Positions 1-13,500 of a stretch of 64,000 nucleotides of DNA are shown here, in pieces (positions within the stretch are counted from its first letter, which is position 1; every line of letters begins with the position of its first letter). Origin of the DNA: Chrysomallon squamiferum (lineage: Eukaryota; Mollusca; Gastropoda; Neomphalida; Peltospiridae); assembly GCA_012295275.1 (NCBI GenBank), contig CM022666.1, forward strand, positions 12,517,275 through 12,581,274, given 5' to 3'. The translations under genes were made by a program, and so were the position numbers. The notes under the pieces were generated by a model. It was not told the origin of the DNA. It did not search any database and saw only the letters and a list, made by a program, of their open reading frames with translations.

Positions 1-3000
1 TCCTGTTTACACGTTGAGCATACAATTTTATCTCAGCAGTAACAAATTCTTTTACTGACAGAAAACGGAAACAATTTAATAATTAATGATAATCTACCCT
101 TTTTTTTAATTGTGTGTTTTATGGAAAATAACATATATGAATGATTATTGTTAAGAAATTAATATTTTAAAAACTAAATGTTTATAATTTTAAAAAAAAA
201 AAAAAAAAAAAAAAAAGTTATAAAAAACAACAAACAAACAATAATAAAAACGAATATAAATTTGTTATTCAAAATAACATGAATTGTTGACCAGAAATTA
301 ATATTTAAACAATTAACTAAATTTTATTTTATTATATTATTATTTAGGTTTCAGTTGACATTGTGGAATAAGAAAATTGACAACAGTGAGTACATCCAGA
401 GTACAAACAAATTACTGACATATATTTCTACATATACATTTGTACAACCACAGTGTTTCAAGGCTGTTGGGCACTACTGAAATTAGAACAAAATAGATTG
501 AACCTTCTTTATCTGTAATGCTTAGGACTAGGAGTATCTTTGCTTTGGAATCAGGTTGAACATTGAACATTTTTTTTTCTTCTTCTTGTACTGCTTGATA
601 TATAACGCATGTAGATAATTCTATACAACTATAATATTGTTAATAAGATAGTGCTTTAAAGAAAAAAGTGAATTAACCTAACATAAAAATAATGGCATTG
701 ATTCTGGATTTCAAATAAGAGCTCAGCTTCTAATGTGACTGTTTGGTGTTAACATTTTCCTTAGTTTCACAACTTCAGTGAATTAAAAAACGACCCCCCA
801 AAAAAAAAAAAAAATAATAATAATAACAATATTTTTTTTTACATCTGGGTTATGAAACAACATAGAAAGTAACTGTGTGACTTGAAGCTTATTCTTCTAA
901 TATTTTACTTTATTATTAAAGATATCACCATAAGCAAAATAATTATCTTGAAGTATAACAAATTTTTGGATTTTTCATGAATACATGTACACATAAGAGA
1001 AGACTGAATTTTTCTCTTTTTAAAAAATAATTCTTGGATCCTACTGGATTGAGGTATTATGTTTAGCTCAACAATAATCAGTGTATGCAATCATAGTAAT
1101 AAATGCAAACGAATTATCTGCATGTCTGTATTCATGTGAATGAATGCATTATAACTATACATTATTTGTCTTTGTACGTGTGTGTGAGAGAGAAAGTAAG
1201 AATTATTAATAAAATAAGTGAATGAAATTAATCATAAAAAAAGTTATTGTGTATATATATAATAAAGTCTTGTAATTAACACATCTTTACCAAACATAAT
1301 ATGACAGAATGAACTCCTTTACTTAGAAAACTGTACTTTTCCAAAGAAACAGTGTACCTTTGACAGCACAAATGGTCTAATACAATTATTTGCTGCCAAG
1401 TTACTATGACAACTGTCAACTCTGCATGCATTGATATGATGACTAGAAAAAAGGCAGCGAGATATTTTTAAACTGTTTATTTTAATTAAGACTAGATGGC
1501 AAAAAAAAATATATATATAGCTTGGAAATTTGGATATAATTAGACGATTTCTTTGCATCATCAAAGGTACACTTTAAATATGGCAATTGTATCCCAATAC
1601 TGTATTATCTGATGTGGTCTACAAATAAGAAGTTTATCAACACTATCATTTATAAACAATTATACTAACAGGTAATGAATAATTTGTATGCATTACTTAA
1701 CATTTGCTACAAATATCACAATATATTATGCACAGACACACTGCTAATAACAAAGATGCCTAAAATACATTTTTCTCATCTACACAACATTTAGTTTAAT
1801 CTGATATGTTAACATAATTCAATTCACAGCTGACTGTATATTCTATGTGCTCATCTATAAACCTGAACTAAGTCCCTTTTCATCTCTACTTACTTATCAT
1901 TTTGGGGTTTTTAAAAAATACTGGCTCTATGAGCTTTTAGTCAAATTTCAGGATGGTTTTTAATTAAAAAAAAGAAGTTTTATTTGACAAAGTTTATGTT
2001 AAGAAAATAGAAAAGGAACCTGCTGCCACTACAATGTAGCATGCTCTTATAAACCTGGGATGATTAGTAGACCTTCCCATGGACACTAAAGCATGTACCA
2101 CTTTTCATGATGTAGCTAGACGTATGTTAAAGTGGATAAATATTTAACATTACCTTTAGGATCCTTACCAAGTCTGTCTTTCATAGGCACAATCAGATTA
2201 AGCCAGATTAACAAGTTGTGGCAAAATAAATCATCACAGCTTACAATTACCATCACATTTATCTTCAGCTTTAAATATTATTTGCAGGTTTATGCTGTTG
2301 CCAATTCAGCAGAGGACCAGATTTATAGATTAGTGCCTCAGTCTGAAAGTTCCTTTCAAAATCTCTTTTGTTTTCTGTATTTTTTTAAACAATGTTAAGT
2401 AAATTAAGTAAAGAAGTAATTAACAACAAATTAGACTTATTGAACTCACTAGATGAAATATGCTGTTTTATCATTAATAAATGTCTTCAAACTGAATTTT
2501 TTAATATTTTTATTTCCTGCAGAGAAACATTTACTCACTCTTCAGTGATTTGATATCCATCTTGAAAGCCTTCTTATCAAGTTCAGTTGCAAGACTTGTA
2601 CAACTTAGTCCATCTAAATCCTGATTTAAATACCTTCTCAAAAACCTTTAGCATACAGAAACACAAACACTTGACAAACTGAGAAGAAAAACAACACCAG
2701 TCATGACTTTTTAAAGCTTATTTTACTCGGGACTATCCACATATAAATGATAACAATAACAGCTATTAGGCAGTGAAAGTTTACCATTGTCATTACTGCC
2801 AGAAATATAACTGCAACCCTATGATACAAATATTATTATTAAATACATCTGCTATTAGTAACAGGCAGGAAGAAATAAAAACACAGCTATATATAATTAT
2901 ATAATGTATACAGTTCTTTCATATATATTTTTTTTAAATTATTTTTAACATCAAAATCATAATTTAGAGAAACCTAAATAATTTAAATGAACATTTGAGG

Positions 3001-4648
3001 ACAATTAAAGAAAGAATTTTTCATATGTATGAAATTTCACAACCTGTATTTTTATATACTGTAACAAAAAAAAAAAAAAAAAAAAAAAAAAGATTAATAT
3101 TAAACAGTTCTAATAATTATCAAGTTGTTTTCTTTCATCTTTTAAAATTTTTTACCAACCATGGTAACTTTCTTCTGTCTTTTTAACCTCAACTATATCT
3201 GGTCAAATACAGCTTCACTTTCATTTTATTTTTATCGAAAAAATATTTTAAAAATTAAATTGACTTCCAAACTGTTAGTATGAGGCAGTTATTTTGGCAC
3301 ACAAATAAATGAATTTGAACAGTAACAGTCACTAAGTAACATATACATTTTTATTCATCTAACAGAAGAAACTTTAAAAAAGAGATGAAGTCTTAATAAT
3401 GTATTATAAAAAACCTGTTTTGTAAAAAAAGAGAAATATTTTCAAGTTGACAAATTTTCATTCCTTTAAAACAAAACAAGAAACCAGAAAACAATAATGT
3501 TACACAAAGTAAATATAAACTATGTAAAAAATTGAATAAAAAATTGAATAAAAAATTGAAAGAACATTTCAAATTTAAACCAAGTTCCTTTATTGCAAAC
3601 ATGCAATTACTATATCAACAACAACAACAACACCCCACCCTGTTAAAATGTACCGAATGTCAGCTCTTTTTTTAAGTACAATTTTGAAATAATCAATGGT
3701 ATCAAATTCTCCAGTTTTGTCACTAACTAGATGGTTTCAAACAATTATTGTTATCCCCTGAAGTTTGGATACTTTTTTGTTATGTTTTGAAATACTTACG
3801 TTATTAGTAAAGGAGTAGTAACCTAAATGTTTTAATATTTGAAATAAATTATTATCCAGTGTATTCTCTTAAGTAAAAGTAAGTCGAAGTACATTTAATT
3901 TTATTAACATTGAACTTGTTTCAAATGATTTGTAATATATATGTGTAGAAAGAACAGTTCTGAAGAACAAGTATTGTACCTTTATTAAAGAAAAAGAAAT
4001 GATGGTATTTTGTTTAAGGAGTTGAGAGGAAAAGAAAGTTTCCAGGAACGATGTATTGCAAAAACAAACAGTATGGCTGAGTAAAACAACTGTCATATCA
4101 ACAAATTAAAAAATTATCTGCATGAATACTGAAAATTAAAAAAAAAAAAAAAAAAATTAAAAAACATTTTTCAACTTATATACAATCAATTAAGCATAAC
4201 TATTGTAACAATTATAATATAATATTATATAAAATGTAAAATTACAGTTTTGTTGTCTATTCAACTTTGTTGTTTTAATACAAGTTAACATAACTGCTAT
4301 GTAGTTTATAATACTATTTATTTATTTATTTATTTATTTATTTATTTTCATTTTTATTATTTTATTTATTATTATTTTTTATTATTATTATTAAGCCAGT
4401 AATATAAATGAATCCTATTTTCAAAAATATATAAAATTGTTTCCTAGTGTCTGAGCTTACTTTAATATTTCAAAAAATGAAAATGCATTTTAAAAATATA
4501 TAATTCAAGAAACTGGATGGATACAAAAATGGAGTAATTAGAACTAACAAGGATATGGAAATCACATCAGCTTGTCATCCACTGCCATGGAAACTGGCAT
4601 TTTGCTTTTTTATACTGATCAGCGCACACACCATGCAGTTAGCGTCTT
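1..4648. other. Non-coding AT-rich stretch left of the glycogenin gene
   Basis: No ORF here has splice sites or family resemblance; all open frames are short and of low complexity. The stretch holds poly-A runs (192-216, 3066-3091, near 4138-4156) and an ATTT run at 4316-4348. On the minus strand the ATTT run supplies many AATAAA-type sequences, so it could act as a polyadenylation region for the glycogenin gene. Nothing else is visible. Confidence 0.6.
4316..4348. repeat. (ATTT)n microsatellite
   Basis: About eight tandem ATTT units. Read on the minus strand this is (AAAT)n, which contains overlapping AATAAA hexamers downstream of the possible alternative last exon at 4649-4732. Confidence 0.85.
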
Positions 4649-4732
4649 TCAATAAATATCCATTGTCTTCTGTAATGAGTGTTCTTCCTTGAGATAAGTC
4701 CAGTGCATTTTCATCCAGTTATTTACACGAGC
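4649..4732 (-). CDS. Possible alternative terminal exon of glycogenin
   Basis: On the minus strand a strong acceptor (T-rich tract ending TTTGCAG) is followed by an open phase-0 frame of 27 codons, beginning ARVNNWMKMHWTYLK and closed by TGA. The other two frames stop within a few codons. The surrounding 4.55-4.74 kb is less AT-rich than its flanks. In the glycogenin terminal exon a phase-0 GT preceded by GAG (donor after 6792) lies just after the KKLDE of the synthase-binding motif. Splicing from there would give a short isoform ending almost where vertebrate glycogenin-1 ends. This is inference; the exon could equally be untranslated or belong to another gene. I recognise no family in the 27 residues. 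Confidence 0.35.
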   Translation of the reverse strand, partial: ARVNNWMKMHWTYLKEEHSLQKTMDIY

Positions 4733-5473
4733 CTGCAAATAAAAACAGCAAAACCATGCAACACTCTTCAAACCAAGCACTGTTAGGAAAGTAATGGGTT
4801 AGTCACTGTATCTTATAAACCAATTAAAATTAGCATTCAACTTAAACAAACTGAAGCATACTCATATGGTAGTGCTTTTGAAAATAAAATATAAATAAAT
4901 AAACAATAACTTTTAAAAAATCAATCATTGTTATGGGATAAAATGAAGTTTACATTCAGAAGCAGAACATATTTAAACAAAAATAATGTTTAAGAAATAT
5001 TTGGAAAAGGCTCATTCCAATTTAGTGGTTATGGGGGAAAAAAACGAATTGCTGAATTATTTAATATTTAATTTTGATTAGTGAACTTGTTAGAAAACAA
5101 ATGCCCTAAACAATACAAATTAAAATTTAAAATTAAAACACTTTGTAAAAGGGAATAAGTTTCATGCAAATTTGGTTTATTGTAGACAGTTAAATTTGAT
5201 GAAAATATATCTTGTTTACTTTTTTGTTTTTATTTTGAAGTTCATTATTTTACAAGCTATTAAAAGTTGACATTAAAAAAATTATATAATTGACAACTTA
5301 ACTGATGTGTTAACATATGTATGTATCATGTATAAATTTATTTTAAACATTTAAAATTGTACCTTTTCTGTATAAAATATATTCTGTAATGCTATTCTAA
5401 ATACTGTCTGAAAACACCCTCAAACAATACTTATCGTTTAGAAACATGCCAATACTACTACTGGCAGAAATAC

Positions 5474-5549
5474 AAACCTGGGTCAAAAATTGTTTTAATA
5501 GCTATTTCTTAGGGGGAGGGAACCTAATGGCAAATTTCGACCCAGGTTT
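5474..5549 (-). promoter_or_regulatory. Inverted repeat forming a hairpin across the glycogenin stop codon
   Basis: 5474-5491 and 5532-5549 are inverted repeats matching at 16 of 18 positions, with an uninterrupted 11-bp core (GACCCAGGTTT and its complement). The loop of about 40 nt contains the TAG at 5502-5504. The base triplet after the stop is CTA. Whether the RNA folds this way in vivo is unknown. Confidence 0.5.
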
Positions 5550-6956
5550 TGGAGGTGGAGCAGGTGCTGCTTGGGTAGGACTGGTTGGAGTAGTCGTGAC
5601 AGCACCAGAAGCTGCTGCTGATGGTTTTGGTGTGGTACCAAATGATTTAGGAGCTAAAGACCCAGCAGTTGATGACTGTTTCAACCAAGGTGGTGTTGGC
5701 GCCCCCTTCGCTCCAGAATCTGATGCTGGTTTTGTCCATGGTTTTGGAGGAGCAGCTGGAGGTACTGAAGTGCCAGCTTTTGGTAAGGCAGCACTTGCTT
5801 GTTGTTCAGGTTTGGCAACTGCAGGCTTAGGTGGGGCTGCAGGTGGTGTTGGCTTAGGTGCTGTTGTAGGTGGTGCTGCTGCAAGTGGGACAGATTTTGA
5901 TGGTGCAGCAGGTGGGACAGATTTAGGTGGTGCTGCAGGTGGGACAGATTTAGGTGGTGCAGCAGGTGGGACAGATTTAGGTGGTGCAGCAGGTGGGACA
6001 GATTTAGGTGGTGCTGCAGGTGGGACAGATTTAGGTGGTGCTGCAGGTGGGACAGATTTAGGTGGTGCAGCAGGTGGGACAGATTTAGGTGGTGCTGCAG
6101 GTGGGACAGATTTAGGTGGTGCTGCAGGTGGGACAGATTTAGTTGGTGCAGCAGGTGGGACAGATTTAGGTGGTGCTGCAGGTGGGACAGATTTAGGTGG
6201 TGCTGAAGGCAGAGACTGCTTTAGTGGTGCAGCTACAGATTCTGGAGTTGTGGCTATTGGTTTGGTAGATGTAGCCAATTCTGATTTAGGGATTGTGGCA
6301 GCAGATTTGCCTGCAGCTGTTTGGGGGACAGTTGCAGGAGCAGCAACTTCAGATGTTGATGCACTAGCACTTGCAACCACCACGGAGGCTGGTTTAGAGT
6401 CAGACTCTGCTGCAGATGATGAAATTTCAGTAGCAGCCTGTGTTGGTTTTATCTCTGCCTGAACAACAACTGTGGATTCCAGCTGTGATTTTTCAGTTTG
6501 AACCTGAGATGGTACAGACGCAATTGGTTCCATGGATAATGGTGCCACTGCATCTTCTATTGCACCTGGGGATAAAACCAAGGGTGATTTTGTGGGAGGA
6601 GATAACTCAGACTGTTGGACAACAACATCAGTAGATGATTCAGTACCTGAAAGTATTTTTGACATGTCTGGACCTTTGCCTTTCTTCGGAGGCTCTTTTT
6701 CATCTTTCTTTTCTTTTTCTTTTGCTTGTTTCGATTCTTTTGCTACAGCTGACTTTGAAATCGATCTAGATGCAGAATTGTTGGCCATCACCTCATCAAG
6801 CTTTTTCTGAATGTTTTCAAAACTGTCAGCACCCAGGTAGTCCATCTGACCTCGTTCCCAGGCAAGCTTGCGTTCCTGATCATCAAGAATGACTATTCCA
6901 TCACCACTGTTACCCTCCTGCAGCTGTAGATTAGCCAACTGACCTATCAGTCCTCC
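5502..6956 (-). CDS. GYG1: Glycogenin last exon: synthase-binding motif plus Pro/Ala/Lys tail
   Basis: The 485-codon exon (stop included) begins after TTCTTTCAG in phase 0. Its first ~55 codons match the end of ordinary glycogenin: [12 protein letters not shown], then [19 protein letters not shown] and ENIQKKLDE. In vertebrate glycogenin-1 the protein ends here. In this gene it runs on through a Lys/Glu-rich segment ([17 protein letters not shown]), an Ala/Ser/Thr-rich segment, about twelve copies of a KSVPPAAPP repeat, a second Pro/Ala/Lys segment, and a basic end ([11 protein letters not shown]). The tail looks disordered and highly basic; I know of no assigned function for such a tail. The opposite strand is open for 338 codons only because the repeat is Gly/Ala-coding in antisense. 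Confidence 0.9.
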   Translation of the reverse strand, partial: GGLIGQLANLQLQEGNSGDGIVILDDQERKLAWERGQMDYLGADSFENIQKKLDEVMANNSASRSISKSAVAKESKQAKEKEKKDEKEPPKKGKGPDMSKILSGTESSTDVVVQQSELSPPTKSPLVLSPGAIEDAVAPLSMEPIASVPSQVQTEKSQLESTVVVQAEIKPTQAATEISSSAAESDSKPASVVVASASASTSEVAAPATVPQTAAGKSAATIPKSELATSTKPIATTPESVAAPLKQSLPSAPPKSVPPAAPPKSVPPAAPTKSVPPAAPPKSVPPAAPPKSVPPAAPPKSVPPAAPPKSVPPAAPPKSVPPAAPPKSVPPAAPPKSVPPAAPPKSVPPAAPSKSVPLAAAPPTTAPKPTPPAAPPKPAVAKPEQQASAALPKAGTSVPPAAPPKPWTKPASDSGAKGAPTPPWLKQSSTAGSLAPKSFGTTPKPSAAASGAVTTTPTSPTQAAPAPPPKPGSKFAIRFPPPKK

Positions 6957-9900
6957 CTGAAAGAACATAAAATTTTATATAGAAAGCGATTTATTAAGAG
7001 AGCAAGAAAGAGAAAATTAGGCTTAATTCAGATAATCTTGAAAAATACAAACAGAAGTCCCAGATGTTGCTTTTCCTGGATTGATATCTTATAAATTGTT
7101 ATTCAAAACAGTTTTATTCATATATTATTAATCAATATAAAATTATATTACAAATACAGATTAAAAGAAACCTTGAAAAAAAAAAAAAAAAGTATTTGAA
7201 AAATACCAGTAACAGAAATATTTTACTTCTATATTCATTTAACAATTTATAATCCTTTTCTGTGATACAGTAAATGATATGGCAGTTACATCTATTATGG
7301 AGAGACATTCCAGGTAATTACAGAAACAGGTAACTAGTTAATCATGCCATTTCATCCCTACAGTCTTTATGTTCGCTATCAAAGTATCAAAACTAATCAA
7401 GTTTCTGCAAAATAAATATTAACTGTTAAAAGCCAGATGCACAAACAGATTTAAATTTATGTATTTGTATTAGAAAAGCCATCAAGCACTGGTGACAAAA
7501 TAGCTACATTGTTATATATATTCTGTTTAATGTGTATAAAATGTTGTTTTAAAAACAGCTGTAATTACTGCATAACATCACAAAATGTATATTTTATAAT
7601 CTGTCAGTTACATACACGTGTTCAAGCAATATTCTCATGTAATTTCACATTAAAATGCTGTGTGCACACACATCTTTTATGATTTATTCTTAACAAACAT
7701 ACTGTTAGAATAGCAATATAAATATACAATATATAATTGAACAAATGTAATAAATAAACAATTATTTTAAAAATATATCAATGAAAGCTGTGGCTAATAA
7801 TATATTAGTTAATGGAAGCATTCACATAATCATACTAATAACCACTTGAATGTATTCCTAAACCCAGTACTAGAAATAATCAAAAATGGGAAAACATTAT
7901 GATCCTAAATGATTGTTAAATATAAACATGATGACTACACAGACAAAACAGATACATTTACACAACAAACAACTGTATAGCGATACATTCTTTACTAAAG
8001 CAAACCAGAGCCACTAACTATGCATACATCACATGCTGCATAAAATATATAATGTAGAGAAACACTATATTCATATCAAGCAATATATACATGAATATCA
8101 AAGACAAACAGGGTTGCAAATAAAGTACAAGCCCAAGCAGAGCATTCAGGATTTCTACAAATTTAACAAAAATATTTTTGTTTTAATTATATGAAGATTG
8201 TGTATTACTAGATTAATGGCTTCTGTCTTTAAAATTATTAGAATAAAACATTAGTAAACCAGTGTATAAAAACCAATAGACAAATGCACTTATTTTGAAA
8301 GTGGTGAAAACTGACATTCATTAATATCCATTTTATTTATTTATTTATTTTAATCTGTTTATATAGAACAATTTTCATTAACATTTTTTTTTTTTTTTTT
8401 TTTAAATATAATAATAATAGTAATAATAACAATCAAAGAGACAATCATTTTTAATTACCATTTTATACTATTTTTCTTATGCACCTGTTTACCTGATGTA
8501 TTTCTTCTAACTTATCTTAAAGACAGGATATACTTATTAGTAATGTTCCTTGCGAACTGCCATTTGTTAAGATTACAAACTGACAAATTATTTTAACACA
8601 CATTTGTAAATTTAATGATTGATCAAGGCAATCTTAATTCTTTCATCTTATCAGTGTACAATTAAGACAGGCCACACAGACTAAATACATGCATGTTTTA
8701 GTATTCACTGCTTACACAAGTTATATGAATATATGAGGTATATATAGTTTTAAGCTAGAAATTTTTTTATGAGCTATAGTAACATGCAGCATGGTCACTA
8801 TGAATGAACCTGTGACAGCACAATTTTTGACCACAGCCCTTTCTAAATGATCACATTACCCCTTCTTGTTTTGTAATAAAACTGATTCTGAACCAACATT
8901 CAGCCCTCAAAGTAAGTCGCAAATGACCAGTTAGTTCTTGCCTTTATAAGGAGAATTGGCTGCTGATTTTAAATGTTTTTACTGAAGCAGTAACATTTAA
9001 TATATAATTTGTAATCTAATTTTAGATCTCAAATAGTGAGCAACTAGCCCATCTGAGCTCTAAACTGTATATACTCCAAAGTTGCCTATTTCCATTGTGA
9101 GATAAACTGATAAATTACTAACAAGAGGAATAATCTGCCAAAATAAACTAAAAACAAAATAATTTCTATTAGCCCAAACCATTCTGAGGTTTGAGTTATG
9201 GTACTATTTTATTTTAGTAAACAGAAACTGAAAGTTTTATTAGGAGCATTTAAAAACATTAAAATGTTCAGTGTGTAACAATTTGGTGTAAAATAAATAC
9301 TACTGATGCTGTGAGAAACTAGGCCGATATTGTTAAAATATTAAAGGTTCGTGACAACTGCTGCTTATTTCAAGGGCTGTACTTTAAAGGTTTACAATAA
9401 TTACAAAGAGAAAAACAATCCCCACCCCGCCAAAACAAAAAAGAAAAACCAAAAAACTTTCTAATAAGAAAATTAAAAAAATATACTTTTAAAAATCTGA
9501 TGTGATCACCCACATTTGTTAATCACAAAACAATTGGTCAATAATGGATGTATCAAAAATCCCCAAAATCTGAATACTTTAACAAGAACTACCAATATCT
9601 ATCTGGATGGAGCAGATAGCACCTTTCTGCTGAAGATTTTAAATCCATCACAGTTTCATGTGAATGAATGATTATCTGTCAAGCATGGCACACTAGCTGC
9701 CAAATAAAGCTGGCATAATACAGAGTCAAAGTTCCAGCCACAGAATAACAAGGGCCAATTTAAAAACCATCATGGTATAGTTTGTTACAACTTACCATTT
9801 CGGTACCATTAGTATCATTAGAATTCTCATCTGTATCTTTTTCACTCTTACTGTCCACAGATGTACTTGCATCATAATCACTGCTTGCATCATAGTAAGT

Positions 9901-10510
9901 ATCATCTTCAGTTTGATCATCTGTTTCAGTATCAGTAGGTGTTACATCCTTATTCACCTCAGGTTCACCAGCTGATTTTACAATTTCATAGTGTTCTTTA
10001 ATTTCATCTTTTTCTTGTATTGATATAATTCTGTCAGCCTGCTCATCAGGGCTGCTGTCAGTTTTTAATTCACTGGTTTTCATTTTATTAATATCCATCT
10101 CCAATTCCAGAGATGCAGCTGAGTAAATATCATGCAAAGTTGTTTCAGGATCAACAAGAGAAAGAGGCTCTTCTGGATAGTGAGTCTCGTAAACCATGTA
10201 CGACTTGATTGGCTCTTGTGAAATGCTTATCACCTGTGGACTGGTGTAAACTACATCACTGGAAATTGTCTTTTCCATACTATCTTCACTGTAATTTTCT
10301 AATGGGGGTGTATAGAACACCTTATCTAACTGAGGAGGAACAAATGGGAACACAATTTGGTATGTGGGTTCGTGGTAATGTTGGTTAGTAGACACAAATG
10401 TTGACTCATGCTCCGTGGGATGGGGGACATGTGGTGCTAGAAGTTGCTTCTGGAACGGCATCTGCAAATAACAGAAGCCAAACTAACTTCATAAAAGTTT
10501 ACTGATAAAT

Positions 10511-10556
<46 letters not shown>

Positions 10557-13500
10557 GCTCCATGACCTTATTTCATATTAGTTTCAAACCCAAATTCTTC
10601 AATAACAGGTTTTTGTATTAACATTTCATTTACATTTAAAAAATTAAAAAATAAATAAAACAATACATCTTTTCAGAAAATTAGAAAGATATTAAGAATA
10701 AAAGGTATTATAAATGAATTTTAAAACTGTACAAATCATAATTTTTAAATTTTGTTGTAGCTGGTTAAAAACCCATCTTCAGTTACAGTTATAAATTTCT
10801 TTTTGGACTGATTTTCAGTTGTATTTTTCTCTTGCACAAGCTCAGTATCCGAGATGTGACAAAATTAGGTCAGGATACATTTTAATTTTGAAATGCAAAT
10901 AATTCTGAACAAGCTTTTACTTAATAAAATGAAGTAACTTGAATCTGAAAATATTCGGTAACAGACGTTTTATGCTGAAGTCTCTGATATACATTTACAA
11001 AAGGAAGAAGCTCTAAAAATAGTGAATATGTGCAGAATGTGATTTTACTACCAGCTGAACCCACAGCAAACACATGCTAATTTGCTTCTTACCACAACAA
11101 CTAAATTATTAACTACAGAATGTGCGTAAAAAAGTAATTCAAACCAACTTTTAACAAACACAGAGCATAAGATTTAGAAATATGAGATCATCATTCCTAG
11201 CATTTACAGGTATGTTCTTTTAAAATAGTTATATACACTAAGGTTCAAAATAAATTTAAAGCTAAAATGAACCATCATACATACAATTATGAATTCATTC
11301 ATTTTTAAAACATTTTAATATCTTTGGGGAAATAACTGGATTTTGTTTAAACACAGTAATTTCTAAGTATAAATAGTAATTAAATTGGAAACATAGTTAA
11401 GTTAAAAACTAAGATATTCCTTGATTAATTTGTAGCTTTTTAAGAATCAATGATTAAAACCATTTTACATTAACATATCATGAAACACAAATACTCACAT
11501 TTTAATTTTTTTTAACATTTATCGTGTTACCTAAATATCCAGCTGTTACCAGGGTAACTGGGCAAGAGGAAAATCATTTACAAGTGACTTTTATTATATA
11601 GAACCATGATCTCATTTAATACACCACACAAGAATTACACACATGCTACAAAAAAACAGTTATAAAACAACCCTGATAGTGTTCAAAACTACAAACATAC
11701 ACAACATCTAAAACTTAAATAAATGATCATGGAAGTCACAAAATTTAAAAATAAAAATGACTGGGTCCGAAACAAAATGTAATTTTACTATAATAAAATA
11801 TGTTGTGACAATTAAAAATTGTAAATTTGTTTTTTATTTATTTTGAGAATTGTTGTAAGATGGGGAGAATAGGAACAGATTACACATGTAAAAGATCCCT
11901 TTCCTTTTATTTTTTATTCTTCTTTTGTCTTTATTATATAACTTTCCCCCATCTTCTTATATGCTGTAAATGCAGATCAATATTGAGGGAGGATGTCCTC
12001 ATGACTAGTTTTAGTGAATGTTTTTTTTCTTCTAACATTCAGAAGGAAATTTAATTAAATATGGAACAGCATTAACTTAGGTAATTTTGTATGTGGATAT
12101 ATGTATACTTTATTGTTGAATCATTAAGTCTTCTTGAAATATAATAAAATGTTTCTGTATGGATAATTTAAGTCTAAACAACTTTACCAAACCATCAAAT
12201 ACAAGCATTTAGAGACAATGGAGTATGATCATGCAGAATGATGTTTATTGAACTCCTCTATGAGTTTTTCAAAACATACTGTTTTTAAAGTTATAAAAAG
12301 ATTACATAAAGATTACATTCTGTTACTACTCCTGACATTTATAAATCTTGATAAAATCTATAAATAATTTAACTCAAAATATTTATCTACCTTTAAACAA
12401 TGAACCTGTATTATACACACACATATATATATATATATATTCATCTTAATTGTATTCTACATCCATAATTTCTTTTTGTCTATTCGAGAAAAAAATACAA
12501 TCCTTTTTATAATGAACATGTGAGATGTTTCAAACAAATGCATGTGTAAGTGCGACAGATTGATGGATAACAGATACAAAACATTTCATAAAGCAACATC
12601 AGTACTGCTTACTAGATTGCAATATAGCTAGAATAATTTGAAATAAAATAGCAACGTGATAATATTAAAATACATCTACACATTGTAAACTAGTGTACCA
12701 CCAACACCTCATACGATATCAATATGTTACAATATGATTTCGTTAAGATTGGAGTTGTTTCTTTCAGTGGTAAAAGTATCTGTTTATTAAAAAGATATCA
12801 TAATTCAAATAACATACATAACCATTTTCAAATATCCAACATTTCAAATCAACCTCAGTTTTTTAAAAATTGATTATATAACCCTACATAAATTATAAAA
12901 ATCCATCCATACCTTCACCAGACTTTTTTTACTACTAATGTAACTAAGTAGCCCAGCACCAAAATAAAAAAGTTAAAATTATCATGGAAAATAAATCCTA
13001 CAGCAAAATATTTATCCATCCAAGAAATATGTTGAACATTCTTTTCTATTTCTTACTTTTATTTCTCTTCCTCCCCCAACTAAATTTGACAAGAAAATAA
13101 TTACTACTGACATAGATATATTTTTTTTCCCATTATTTCTTCTGATTTTCAAACTTTCCTACTTTCAGTCAAATATAATAATTAGAAATTAAATTTTCAT
13201 TCTGTCATGCAATTGAGGATGATATAGTTTGAATGGGTTTTTTTTCTCTTACTGTTGCCACTATTTGGCCATTTTGATTATCTCCCATTTAATGTTCAAC
13301 AGCAGTTTCGGTTACCAACCATCTACCATCCCATTAACATGCAGCTGGGATTAACTTATCCTTTAACATTTGCTCAGCCATTCAATTTACCCCCCCCCAA
13401 TCATTCGCAAAAAATCTCTTTATGATTAAGCAATTCCATTTTCCTCTCATTCATACAAAGAAAAAACTTTAATTTCAGTTATAATGCAATATAATAAAAA

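Noticed and set aside
5885-6204. Regular direct repeats that might suggest a CRISPR-like array
   Set aside because: The units are contiguous 27-mers without spacers, in frame in a eukaryotic coding exon.
5446-6462. Plus-strand open frame of 338 codons, Gly/Ala-rich
   Set aside because: It is the antisense of the glycogenin tail repeat; the 27-bp unit has no stop in that frame. No start context, splice site or family.
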